From Prorocentrum cordatum (lineage: Eukaryota > Sar > Dinophyceae > Prorocentrales > Prorocentraceae), in contig CAUYUJ010019899.1 of the NCBI GenBank assembly GCA_963575745.1, forward strand, positions 1-64,000: a stretch of 64,000 nucleotides of DNA, read 5' to 3'. Shown here piece after piece: positions 49,565 through 59,239 of the stretch; position 1 is the first letter of the stretch, and every line of letters begins with the position of its first letter. The position numbers were made by a program, and so were the translations under genes. The notes beneath the pieces are model-generated. The model had not been told where the DNA came from. It searched no databases and was given only the letters and a program-made list of their open reading frames with translations.

Positions 49565-49715
49565 CGAGAAATGGCCCCCTCCGACCATGTTTGAGCTACT
49601 TTTGGGTACTCCTCCTGTGGAGGGACACGCCCGACGTAGAGCTCGCCGAGGTGTCCAACGAGATCCCCGATGGTCGACAAGGGCCGCCCCCCTCCCCCCC
49701 GTGTGGCTGAGGCAC
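49565..49715 (+). repeat. Direct repeat with a family B-like right end, unit 2
   Basis: AAATGGCCCCCTCCGACCAT, CTCCTGTGGAGGGACACGCC, GACGTAGAGCTCGCC, AAGGGCCGCCCCC. Confidence 0.7.
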
Positions 49716-49723
49716 AGTACACC

Positions 49724-49910
49724 TACTCCAGATTTCGTAACAAAAGGGAGGGGGTCTCAACCCTCCCAGACGACAAGTTTTAGACCCCCCCCCCGTGGGA
49801 GAACCCTCCAAAACATCGTCCCCAGACCCCCCCAGGCCCTCCAAGATAGCCTGGAAGAGACCCCCCCCCCGAAATGAGACCCCCGTCCCTTTACTACGAA
49901 ATCTGGAGTA
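49724..49910 (-). mobile_element. Family C MITE-like element, copy 3 (minus)
   Basis: TACTCCAGATTTCGTAACAA to CTACGAAATCTGGAGTA, 187 bp. The interior AACATCGTCCCCAGACCCCC and CCTCCAAGATAGCCTGGAAG matches 12108-12286. Confidence 0.85.
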
Positions 49911-50269
49911 CGCTCTCCCTCCAGCCGCGAGAAGGCCCACGGAAGGGGGGCGTCCCGCGAGCGCCCCACACCCTGCAGCAGGGGAAAGCGAGCTCTGGCC
50001 TCTCCGCCCGTGCGGCTGCCGCCGCACGGAGCTCCGCGCACGTCGCCGCAGGGCGTCCCCAGCGACGGCACCTTGTGGGAAGGGTGCCGGGCCTGCGTTC
50101 CCACCACCGCCGCCAGAAGTTGAGGGGGGAAGGAGGTGGAGGAGGAGGAGGAGGAGGAGGAGGAGGAGGAGGAGGAGGAGGAGGAGGAGGAAGAAGACGG
50201 GGAGGAAGACCCTCTCCCCCCCCCTCCAACTCATGCTGGCGGTGGTGGAAATCAGGCTCATCAAAGGAG
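49911..50269. other. No gene recognised; GGA tract
   Basis: (GGA)n at 50137-50192; the rest is GC-rich with no motif. Confidence 0.5.
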
Positions 50270-50605
50270 CCGCCCGCCAGCCCTGCAGGTTTTTAACTGT
50301 TGCGAGATCCAGGGGGGAGCCCCAGCCCGACAAGGAAGCCGCCCGCCATCCCTGTAAGTGGTGTGGTGCAGGCGTCAGCGACGAGGGCGCGCGGCGCAGA
50401 GGCGAGAGCCCCGCTGTGAAGATCCCGCGTGCCCATGAGCGCAATTGCTGCAAGCCTTCGAGGCGGCTGTGCGCGGCGCTCAGGCGAGAGCCTCTGACTG
50501 AAGAGGGGCCGCCCTGCTTTTGCACCTGCCGCAGGCTCTGGATGCCAATGCAATGTGCCCAGCACCGACGCGAGAGCCCCATGTTGAAAAGCATCTGGGC
50601 CCTAT
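50270..50605 (+). repeat. 83-bp minisatellite, diverged
   Basis: Units marked by GCGCGGCGC(A/T)(G/C)AGGCGAGAGCC, TGAAGA and CCGCCCGCCA. More diverged and GC-richer than the arrays at 28.5 and 38.7 kb. Confidence 0.65.
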
Positions 50606-50769
50606 CCTTGTGACCGCGGTGCCCGCCAGGCCGTTGGGGACATCGACGGTGGCGGGGGGGCGTCGTGCGGCATGCCACTTCTATGGGTACGGCAAGGAGG
50701 GGTTATCCGTTAGCAGGGACGGGGGGTCGGGAGGAGGGGGGATGCAGTAGAGGGCGCAGTGAACATGTG

Positions 50770-51358
50770 GGGCAGGGAGGAGGAGGAGGAGGAGGATGTG
50801 GGTGGGGCAGAGGAGGAGGAGGAGGAGGAGGAGGAGGAGGAGGAGGAGGAGGAGGAGGAGGAGGAGGAGGAGGAGGAGGAGGAGGAGGAGGAGGGAGGAG
50901 AGGGAGGAGGAGGAGGGAAGGAGGAGGAGGGAGGAGGGAGGAGGGAGGAGGGAGAGGGAGAGGGAGGAGGGAGGGAGGGAGGGATGGAAGAGGGAGGAGG
51001 AGAGGAGAGGAGGAGGGAGGATGGAGGAGGGGGAGGAGGGAGGAGGGAGGAGGGAGGGGAGGGAGGAGGAGGGAGGAGGAGGAGGAGGAGGAGAGGAGGA
51101 GGAGAGGGAGGGGAGGATGAGGAGGAGAGGAGGAGGAGGAGGAGAGGAGGGAGGGAGGGAGGGAGGGAGGAGGGAGGGAGGGAGGGAGGGAGGGAGGGAG
51201 GGAGGGAGGGAGGGAGGGAGGGAGGGGAGGGAGGAGGGGAGGGAGGGAAGGGAGGAGGAGGAGGGAGGGAGGGAGGGAGGAGGGGAGGGGAGGGAGGAGG
51301 GGGAGGGAGGGAGGGAGGGAGGGAGAGGAGGAGGAGGAGGAGGAGGAGGAGGAGCTGA
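50770..51358 (+). repeat. GGA/GGGA purine tract, about 590 bp
   Basis: The longest simple tract in the window: (GGA)n, then AGGGAGG mixtures, then a (GGGA)n block at 51145-51225. Confidence 0.95.
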
Positions 51359-52158
51359 AGGAGACGGAAACGGAGACGGATGATGAGAGGGGGGGGGAGT
51401 GGCAGGACGGGGGAGGGTGGCGTTGCTCAGAGGGGCCACACACACACACCGAGATACAGCGATATTCGATCCCCCATGGGGGAAGGGTAAGAGGAAGCGA
51501 ATGCGGAGAGGAATGCGAACTGGAAGAGGTGGGAGAGGAGGAGCACGAGGAAGGGAGGTAAACAAATATGATGAAGACGAGGATGCGGACCAGGCGACGG
51601 GCAAGGAGGGAGCGCAGGCGGAACGGGGGAGGGCGCGAGTAGGGGGAAGGAGGAGAAAGGAGGATGATGCTGATGAAGAGGATGAAGAGGCCGAGGAGGA
51701 GGAGCAGGAGGAGGAGGAAGACGACGGGAGGTGGAGTAGGATTAGGAGCCGTGTTAGCCAGGTCGAAAGAGTCAGCCGGACCCGCTCATTCCCCCCACCC
51801 ATAATCTAGAATTTGCTTGGCATAACTTGAAGTTGGGATTTGAACGCGTTCCAAAAAGGGGAACGAAGACACTGGAGCGCGGCCATTCGTCCGACGACTT
51901 GGAGCCTGGACGGCAACGCGGGCCGCGCAGGAACTTCAGAAACCAAATTGCGCGGCGCTGCGGCGGCAGTGACCCGTTTCCCGGGCGGCCAGATGTCCGA
52001 TGGCCGCGGCGAAAACGAAGCACACGCCGCGCCGAAACAGCACTGCCCCCTTCGCGCACAGATTGCGCAGCGCCTTGGGCGAGGACAGCACTTCCCCGCT
52101 CTCGCGCGGCTCCGCTGCCGCTATCGCCTCCATGCGATTCGGCGAGCGAAACATTTTG
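51359..52158. other. No gene recognised
   Basis: 51480-51740 is GA-rich. 51930-52150 has GCGCAG- and GCGAG(C/G)GAA phrases related to the duplication at 52350. Confidence 0.45.
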
Positions 52159-52338
52159 TTCAGTCGGGGCCCTGAAGAAGGAACCCTTTTCGTTGGGGAG
52201 GGGCTCCGTGTTCCTTAGTTGCTTTACAGTGCTCCTTGGGTTTTCCTGAGGTTTTCCCTGGGAAGTCGGAGCTTACTATACGGGAAAAAGGGGCCTCGTT
52301 CCTTCTTTATCGTTCCTTAGGTCAGGGCCCCGACTGTA
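52159..52338 (+). mobile_element. Family A MITE-like element, copy 4
   Basis: TTCAGTCGGGGCCCTGAAGA to GGGCCCCGACTGTA, 180 bp. It splits a GGCGAGCGAA(A/G)CAT-containing local repeat, which is seen on both sides. Confidence 0.85.
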
Positions 52339-52349
52339 CGTCGCGGCGA

Positions 52350-52640
52350 GCGAAGCATGCACCGCGCCCACGCTGCAACGCCCCTCCCAAGCGAAATGTG
52401 CACAGAGCTCTGGCGAGGACGACAAGCCGCCCGCCCGCGCAGGGGGCCCAAAGCTTGGCGAGTGGAAGACGAGCGCCGCTCCGCGGCGGGAGCACCGCGC
52501 CCACGCTGGAACGCCCCTTCCAAGCGAAAGGAGCACAGAAATCTGGCGCGAGGACGACGAGCCGCCCGCCCGCGCCGGGGGCCCAGACCTTGGCGAGCGG
52601 AAACCGAGCGCCGCTCCGCGGCGGGAGCGCCGGGCTTCGG
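52350..52640 (+). repeat. Tandem duplication, period about 134 bp
   Basis: CACCGCGCCCACGCTG(C/G)AAC, GAGGACGAC(A/G)AGCCGCCC, GAGCGCCGCTCCGCGGCGGG twice, with a partial third unit. Confidence 0.8.
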
Positions 52641-52764
52641 GCGGCATCTGCGCAGCGCCGAGGCTAGAAGTTGCACTGCCGCCCCCTCGCGCGTCGGCGA
52701 CGAAGACTGGCGCGTGGACACTGCGCGCCGCGTCCCGGCGGGAGGCCAACTCTCTCTGGAAGAG

Positions 52765-52942
52765 TCTGTGGGAAAAAACACACTGTGGGAACAAAAACAC
52801 ACTGTGGGGGGGGGGGGAAGAAAAAAAAAAAAACGTGTGACAAAACAACACACGAAACACACAGTGGGAAAACACACACACACACACTGTGGGAAAAAAC
52901 ACACACAGTGTGTTTTTTTTGTCCACTGTGTTTTTTCCCACG
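52765..52942. repeat. CACACTGTGGGAAAAA cluster
   Basis: ACACACTGTGGGAA occurs about four times, and its inverse CCACTGTGTTTTTTCCCAC once at the right end, so the cluster can fold. Poly-G and poly-A runs lie at 52805-52835. Confidence 0.8.
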
Positions 52943-53142
52943 CGCGCGGCGCCGAGGCGGGGAGCGACCCGTCGCCCTCTCTCCGCGGGCGAGGCTCCGG
53001 CCGGGGGCTCCGCTCCGCCCGGCCGCGCTCCTCCGGGACACCCGGGTCGGGCACCGGGCTCGCGGCCGAGGCCCGCCGCGGCCGGAGGAGACCTCTCGGC
53101 CCGTTTGTTCGGCGTTCACCACCCAGACACGATCGCGTCGTT

Positions 53143-53176
53143 TGAGGAGGAGGAGGAGGAGGAGGAGGAGGAGGAG
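53143..53176 (+). repeat. GGA microsatellite
   Basis: Short (GGA)n bordering a family F copy. Confidence 0.9.
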
Positions 53177-53187
53177 GGCGGGAGGTT

Positions 53188-53333
53188 TCGGCCCCGACAC
53201 GTCGATTACGGAATTGACTGTTTTCGGTTCGCGAGAGGGCGTCGCGGCCGTTCTTCTTGCGGGTCCAGGTCCGTCGGTTTTGGTCCTAGGCCGTTTTCAC
53301 TACATGGAGGTTTACTCAAGGGAGGTTTGTCCA
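53188..53333 (+). mobile_element. Family F element, copy 2
   Basis: CCCCGACACGTCGATTACGG, CTGTTTTCGGTTCGCGAGAG, GGCGTCGCGGCCGTTC, ending GGGAGGTTTGTCCACC. Left inverted end degraded. Confidence 0.6.
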
Positions 53334-53364
53334 CCGCCGATATTCGGCGTTCGTTTCAAAAAAT

Positions 53365-53600
53365 CAGGGCGGGAGGTGTTTGGTTTGTTTCGGCCCCCGG
53401 GGGCCCCTATGCGGCGTTCACCACCCAGACACGATCGCGTCAATCAGGGCGGGAGGTGTTTGGCTATTTTCGGCCCCGAGGGGGGCCCTTGCCGGGCCTC
53501 GGGGCCGTCAAAAAACGAGCTTGGGCGGAAAACCGAGCTCGGGGAAGGGGTCGGGACTTCCAGGGGCGCCGTCCTGCAAAAGTCAGGACGCCGCATGTCT
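53365..53600 (+). repeat. Family R dispersed repeats, one partial and one complete
   Basis: AATCAGGGCGGGAGGTGTTT occurs at 53361 and 53442, 80 bp apart, each followed by family R sequence. The first is truncated at CACCCAGACACGATCGCGTC, a phrase also found at 53120. Confidence 0.7.
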
Positions 53601-54160
53601 GGACATGGAAGGCCGACGAGTGTCGCAGGCCTAGAGGTTGACACCAACACCAATATCGGTGGTGTGCCTCCACCGAGGGAAGAAGATCCCGATCTCGGTC
53701 CAAGCCTCCAGGCCCTGGCATCGCTCGGACGTGTGCATTTTTCCTTTCGGCGAAGACCATCGAGGAGCATCCTTGATCATTTGGCGAAAAAACCACGCAC
53801 AATACAGAAAAAAACACAGGGAATGGACGTCCGAGCGATGGCCAGAGGCGCACAGCCGCTTTCACGGCACATGTCGCAGGCCTGGAGGTTGACAGCAACA
53901 CCAAGATCGGCGGTGTGCCTCCTCCGAGGGAAGACGATCCTGATCTCGGCGATGGTGGTAACATTCTGGCTTCTAAGGTGACCGAAATAGTACCACCAAC
54001 ACCGAAATCCAGGATCCTCTTCCCCACGTGGAGGCCAACCCGTGTGTTGGTGTTGGTGCCCACTTCCAGGCCTCCAAGGCACAGCGTGTCGCGGGGCCCG
54101 CCGCCGCGACACGTTGCGCAAAGTTGCTTGGCCGTGGTGCAGTGCAGCGCCTCAGCCCCT
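53601..54160. repeat. ACACCAACACC-type repeats and the 73-bp shared block
   Basis: GGTGTGCCTCC(A/T)CCGAGGG with GATCTCGG occurs at 53660 and 53915. An inverse version (CGTGTGTTGGTGTTGGTGCC) lies at 54040. 53734-53806 matches 47175-47247. Confidence 0.6.
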
Positions 54161-54163
54161 GGG

Positions 54164-54222
54164 GGAGGAGGAGGAGGAGGAGGAGGAGGAGGAGGAGGAG
54201 GAGGAGGAGGAGGAGGAGGAAA
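54164..54222 (+). repeat. GGA microsatellite
   Basis: (GGA)n of about 58 bp before the LEA-like segment. Confidence 0.95.
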
Positions 54223-54227
54223 AGGAG

Positions 54228-54380
54228 TCCCCCTATCGCTCACCCCCCGGAGAAGGCCAAGGACTCGCTTGGGCACGTGGCCGGCAAGGCGGCGGAGGCG
54301 ACGTCCCACTGGCACGACGCCGCTAGCCCCCACCTCGAGAACGCCAAGGACGAGCCGCGCTTGCTGCTCCCGCTCGTCGT
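54228..54380 (+). CDS. LEA-like amphipathic segment (exon candidate)
   Basis: Reads PPEKAKDSLGHVAGKAAEAT, SHWHDAASPHLENAKDEP, then RLLLPLVV, a short hydrophobic end. AKDSLGHVAGKA is nearly the same as AKDAVGHAASKA at 42885. Two homologous short coding-like pieces at distant loci, with more similarity in protein than expected from chance GC bias, suggest a real repeated module. No start, stop or splice boundary is secure. Confidence 0.28.
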
Positions 54381-55479
54381 CACCGTAATCTTCCCCTCCC
54401 CTCCTCCTCTGGTTGCTTGCCCTTGGCGCCCCACCTGCTCTGTCAGAGTTGGTGCGGCATCGATGGAGCCCGTTGCAGGGCACGTTTGTCAACATAATTA
54501 GCTGTCTCCCTGCCGCTCCGCGCGCCAGTGGACACTGCTGTTCAGCATCGCTTGCCAGCGGTCATTGCCATTGTCCAGAGTGGACGAGATCGCCGTCCAT
54601 CACCACCTCTGCAGTCATCGCAACCGCCGTTGGGTCCTCGTCATCCTCACCGCCATCATCTTCAGGAGAGCGTTGAGACGACCTGCTGCTGAGTTTTGCA
54701 TGTGGCGGCTCTGCTCGGCGAGGCGGCGCCTGCTACCGCCTCCGTTTCGAGGCTGCCCGTGACTCGGGCGGTGCGGGGTGCGTGGCCCACGGGCCACTTC
54801 AAGCAGGCAGCAGCAACCATCATCAGATCCCCTGCCCGGCAGACCAGCAGGAGGGGCCACGGTTCGGTCGGCTCAGCTGTGCCGCGGTCGGTTGCTCTCG
54901 GTCGGATCGGTTCGGTCGGTTGTCGTGCCACTGCTGCGTCGCTGCGCACTCCTGGGATCCTTGCGGCCTGTCGATTTCGGCCTCGGCGTCGTTATCGTTT
55001 CGGTAGGTTTTCGGCTGCGCTGCAGCCGAGCACAGCCTTGATCCTGGAGTTCTGTCTCCGTTGTTCCTTTAAGAGGCAGGTTCTCTCTAAAACCGTTCAG
55101 GCATGCTCAAAACTATCCTGCCTAAACTTCGGAATGTGCTCTTGCAGCCACACCTCGAGCTCATCAGGTGCTGTCAATGCACGCCCAACGACCGCCTACG
55201 CCAGCCTTACACACGCAAGCTTACACGCCGGTCGTTGAAAGTAGGTGTGTCTGGACTCCCAGGTCTCAATCTACTCCTAGCGCCTTCACACTTTAAGAGT
55301 CGATCTGCTTTTGCTGCGTGCTTGATTTTCCCAAACCTCCCCTCTTCGGTTGGGTATTCGTTTCGAATAGAGCACTGCTCGCGCGTCCTCCCGCCTCCCG
55401 CCTCCGGCCTCCCGCCTCCCGCCTCCCGACCCCCCCTCCTTCTTGTCTCCTCTTTCCTTCCTTGGGGGGTTGTGATCTG
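54381..55479. other. No gene recognised
   Basis: Ordinary composition. GGTCGGTTGCTCTCGG and CGGTTCGGTCGG phrases cluster near 54885-54925. CCCGCCTCC repeats at 55395-55430. Confidence 0.4.
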
Positions 55480-56370
55480 CGAAATCGTCGCCACGTTCGA
55501 GGGCTGCTGGGGGGTCCAGCGGAGTGCGGCACCGCGCGGATGTGAGCGGGACCTCCCCGTCCCTGGGGGGCTGCGATCTGCGAAGCTGTCGCCACGTTCG
55601 AGGGCTGCTGGTGGGTCCAGCGGAGTGAGGCACCGCGCGGATCTGAGCGGGACCTCCCTGTCCCTGGGGGGCTGTGATCTGCGAAATTGTCGCCATTTTC
55701 GAGGGCTGCTGGTGGGTCCAGCCGAGTCAGGCACCGCGCGGATCTGAGCGGGACTTTCCCGTCCCTAGGGAGCTGCGATCTGCGATGTTGTCGCCATTTT
55801 CGAGGGCTGCTGGTGGGCGCCGCGGAGTGAGGCACCGCGCGGATCTGAGCGGGACCTCCCCGTCCCTGGGGGGCTGCGATCTGCGAAATTTGTCGCCACT
55901 TTCGAGGGCTGCTGGTGGGTCCAGCGGAATGAGGCACCGCGCGGATCTGAGCGGGACCTCCCCGTCCCTGGGGGGCTGCGATCTGCGAAATTGTCGCCAC
56001 GTTCGAGGGCTGCTGGTGTGTCCAGCGGGGTGAGGCACCGCGCAGATTTGAGCGGGACCTCCCCGTCCCTGGGGGGCTGTGATCTGCGAAATTATCGCCA
56101 CGTTCGAGGGCTGCTGGTGGGTCCAGCGGATGAGGCACCGCGCGGATCTGAGCGGGACCTCCCCGTCACTGGGGGGCTGCGATCAGCGAAATTGTCGCCA
56201 CCTTTGAGGACCCCGCGCGGATCTGAGCGGGACCTCTCCGTCCTTGGGGGGGCTGCGATCTGTGAAAATGCCGCCATGTGCGAGGGTTGCTGGTGGGCTC
56301 GCCACGTTCGAGGGCTGCTGATGGGTCCAGCGGAGGGAGGCACTGCGTAGACCTGAGCGGGGCTCGCCGT
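55480..56370 (+). repeat. 102-bp tandem repeat, about 8.5 units
   Basis: CTGCGATCTGCGAAATTGTC, GCCACGTTCGAGGGCTGCTG, GGTCCAGCGGAGTGAGGCAC, GCGGATCTGAGCGGGACC. 102 is divisible by three, so both strands keep open frames. Unit similarity is high, and the last two units carry deletions. Confidence 0.95.
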
Positions 56371-56639
56371 CCCTGGGGGGGGGGGGCATGTCATGTTGCT
56401 GCTGCCCCCGCCGATGTTTCAAGCCCCTTGCCCACCGTCTCCTGTTGGACCTTGCGTCTTCCTTAGTGACTCAGGTGTTCAGTTAGCTACTCATCGTGTT
56501 TCCCTTGATTGGGGACCTGCGAACCTTTCGAATGCCGTTCGCAGAAGTATATGCGTCCATGTCACGTCGCCGCCTTCTCGTCAAATGTCCCAAGCTACTC
56601 CTGCGCCGCATTGCGCAGGGGTTGGGTACTTCGCCAGGG

Positions 56640-56862
56640 TAATTCTTCACGCTTCGCGTATCCCCACCAGCCCATCTCAAAACAGCAACTCTTACGAAGC
56701 ATGCCGACAGTCGTGTTTTTCAGGCGTGTGTCCGCCTGCCCCCGCATATCTCCCCTGTTCCTCCTTCCTCCCGCCTCCTTGTACATCCTCCTTGTGGTGG
56801 GAGCGGGAGAAGGACGAGGCGGAGGAGGAGGGAGAGAAAGCGGTGGGAGGCAAGAGGGATTT
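56640..56862 (+). repeat. 200-bp block shared with 15.97-16.17 kb
   Basis: ACGCTTCGCGTATCCCCACC, GCATGCCGACAGTCGTG, CTTGTACATCCTCCTTGTGG; see 15966. Only a handful of differences. Confidence 0.85.
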
Positions 56863-56879
56863 AGCGGAGACGACCACAG

Positions 56880-56999
56880 CGATGATTCTAACAACGACGA
56901 CGCACCCGACGACGACGACGATATCGACCGCGACGACGACGACGACCACAACCGCGACGACGACGACGACGACGACGTCGACGACGACGACGACGACGA

Positions 57000-57057
<58 letters not shown>

Positions 57058-57060
57058 TGG
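56880..57060 (+). repeat. GAC/CGA microsatellite
   Basis: (GAC)n of about 175 bp inserted between the shared block and the minisatellite; absent at the 16-kb locus. Confidence 0.95.
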
Positions 57061-57383
57061 TGGGAGTCGTTGGGGCCCCTCGTGGGGTGAGTCGTTCGGC
57101 CCAATCGTCCTTGTGTGAGTCCTTCGGGCCCCTCTTCCTGGTGTGAGTCGTTCGGGCTCCTCGTGGTGTGAGTCGTTCGGGCCCCTGGTCCTGGTGCGAG
57201 CCGTTCGGGCTCCTCGTGGTTTGAGTCGTTCGGGCCTCTCGTCCTGGTGTGAGTCGTTCGGGCCCTTCTTCCTGGTGTAAGTCGTTCGGGCTCTTCGTGG
57301 TTTGAGTCGTTCGGGCTCTTCGTCCTGGTTTGAGTCGTTCGGGCTTCTCGTGGTGTGAGTTGTTCGGGCCCTTCGTCCTGGTG
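57061..57383 (+). repeat. GTGAGTCGTTCGGGC minisatellite, second array
   Basis: Same unit as 16185-16575, cut by the assembly gap. Confidence 0.9.
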
Positions 57384-57483
57384 NNNNNNNNNNNNNNNNN
57401 NNNNNNNNNNNNNNNNNNNNNNNNNNNNNNNNNNNNNNNNNNNNNNNNNNNNNNNNNNNNNNNNNNNNNNNNNNNNNNNNNNN
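57384..57483. other. Assembly gap (100 N)
   Basis: Exactly 100 N, a conventional placeholder, lying in a tandem array. True length unknown, and continuity across it is unproven. Confidence 0.99.
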
Positions 57484-57785
57484 GGCACGCGGCACGCGCG
57501 GCATGCCGCCCGGCGCGCCTTGGGAGGGCCTCCTGCAGCCTTCATGTGCCGGTGGCCCTCCAAGGCGCGAGCCGGCTCGATTGCCACGCATCCCCAGGCA
57601 TCCGACGTCTCGACTTTTTCGGGACACGCGTCCCCCGACCTCCCGACCACTTCCCCGGGACCGGTTCTTCATCCCGAGCCGTTTTTTGACGGTCCCGGCC
57701 GCGGCCCGGCGAGGGCCTCCATGGAGGCCGAAAACGCTGAGAAGCCTTGGTCTCGATTTGTTCGAGACGCCCGATGTCTGGGTCG
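57484..57785 (-). repeat. Family R dispersed repeat, minus, with flank
   Basis: GTCTCGACTTTTTCGGGACA, CCCCGGGACCGGTTCTTC, GTTTTTTGACGGTCCCGGCC, GGCGAGGGCCTCCATGG: reverse family R with an altered left half. Confidence 0.55.
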
Positions 57786-57998
57786 CTGACCTGCCGCGGG
57801 GCCGCGCACCCACGGCCTGGCGCCGAGCTCGGCGCCGAGGGGCAGTTGGAGGGGGGCGGGCCTCCCTCGGAGGGCTCGGAAGGCCTCGTGTTCGGCCTCC
57901 GGGGAGCCCTTTCCACCTGCTCCAGCGCTCCTTGGCTCGTGCTCCCGCTGCCGCCGCTCCTCGATCTTCTCGTCCTCCTGGGTTGTGCTCCCGCTGCG

Positions 57999-58037
<39 letters not shown>

Positions 58038-58250
58038 CTTGACCCAATGGCTCCTTCCAGTCATCATGTGTATTATGGAAAGGTGGTAAGGTTGCAAGAC
58101 CCTTGGAGGCCCAAGTCGGGTTTTGCTGGGCAGCGGGCGACCAGCGGAAACGGCAGAGGACGGGCCGCAGAGGCAAGGACACAAGAGCACCCAAGATGAA
58201 GGCGCGCGTCCTTACAAGGCGCGTTGTCTGTGTGGTTGTTGATTCGGGGA
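57786..58250. other. No gene recognised; CTG microsatellite
   Basis: (CTG)n at 58001-58032. The rest is GC-rich with no motif. Confidence 0.5.
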
Positions 58251-58335
58251 ACAGCGCGCCAGGGGCGCGGCGCTGGAGGCGCCGCCAGGGGGCCCCAGCG
58301 CCGATCCGAGAAATCCGCGCGGACCTCCGAGTTAT
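58251..58335 (+). repeat. Family G repeat, copy 4
   Basis: GCGCCGATCCGAGAAATCCG, CGCGGACCTCCGAG; nearly the same as 14905-14945. Confidence 0.65.
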
Positions 58336-58709
58336 CATGCTCATGTCCTTGCCCGCTTCCCTGCTTCCCCAACGGTTCCGCACCCCTCGCCAGTGGTTCC
58401 GCACCCGGATGGCCCCACAGCGCCGCCCCCTCGGGGCGCGGGTCACGGCTGCGCTTCCTGCGCGCCGCGCCCTGCCCCTCGGCCTGCCCCAGCGCCCACG
58501 GGCTCGCGGGCGGCGCGGGGGCGCCCCCTGGGCGGCCGCGCACAGAGGGTACGCCGGGACTCGGGTTAGCCAACGTGTTTTGATCGGCTCCGCGTAAGAG
58601 TGGTTTTTGTGCATTCCGCGCGTTCTCGCGCTAATTATCGTGCGTTGTGCCCCAGCCTCGTTCACACCGCCCTCTGGACTTTTCCTTGCGGGCCGCGAAT
58701 CAAAAAAAG
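58336..58709. other. No feature recognised
   Basis: Mixed GC-rich sequence. A family J-like TAAGAGTGG phrase lies at 58596. Confidence 0.4.
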
Positions 58710-58872
58710 TAAGAGTGGCCTTTCGCCGGAGGGACCTTCGGTGCGGGCCCACTGGGTTCCCCCGATCGCCGAGCGCGATGCCTCAGTCGCGTCCTGCGCG
58801 CTCGTGTTCGGCCCCACCTGCCTCCCCCAAAAAGCCGCGCACCAGAGGGCACTCTGACCCAAGGTCACTCTT
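58710..58872. mobile_element. Family J inverted-repeat element, copy 3
   Basis: TAAGAGTGGCCTTTCGCC and GGACCTTCGGTGCGGG at the left; GCGCACCAGAGGGCACTCTG and AAGGTCACTCT at the right. Confidence 0.55.
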
Positions 58873-59239
58873 GCGTGTAGCCGATTTGACGAGCGCGTCC
58901 TGGATTTTCACGGTCCAGTTCTCGTGGGATGTCTGCAGCGGGAGGTCGCGTCAGGTTTTGAACCGGGTCCCGTCATTGTCATGATGGCCCCGTCAGGCCA
59001 ACCCGAGTCTTCCGAACCCGAGTCTTACGTCTCCCCGAAAGAGGGCGTAACCTCTGAAGACCATTAGTTTTAACCCACCCTGTTTCTCTCGGCGCGGAAC
59101 CAACTCGCCCCTCCTCCTGCTGCTCCTCCTCGTCCTCCACAATTATTCAATATGAATACTACTCTCCCTATTCCCCTGATGACGGAATAGGAGTAGCTGA
59201 CCCCCCCCCCGCGTATTGTTTTTTACACAGGTTTCCCCG
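58873..59239. other. No feature recognised
   Basis: AACCCGAGTCTT occurs twice at 58999-59025; otherwise featureless. Confidence 0.4.

Noticed and set aside
55293-56138. 281-codon minus frame over the 102-bp array
   Set aside because: The period is divisible by three, so frames stay open on both strands automatically; no domain recognised.
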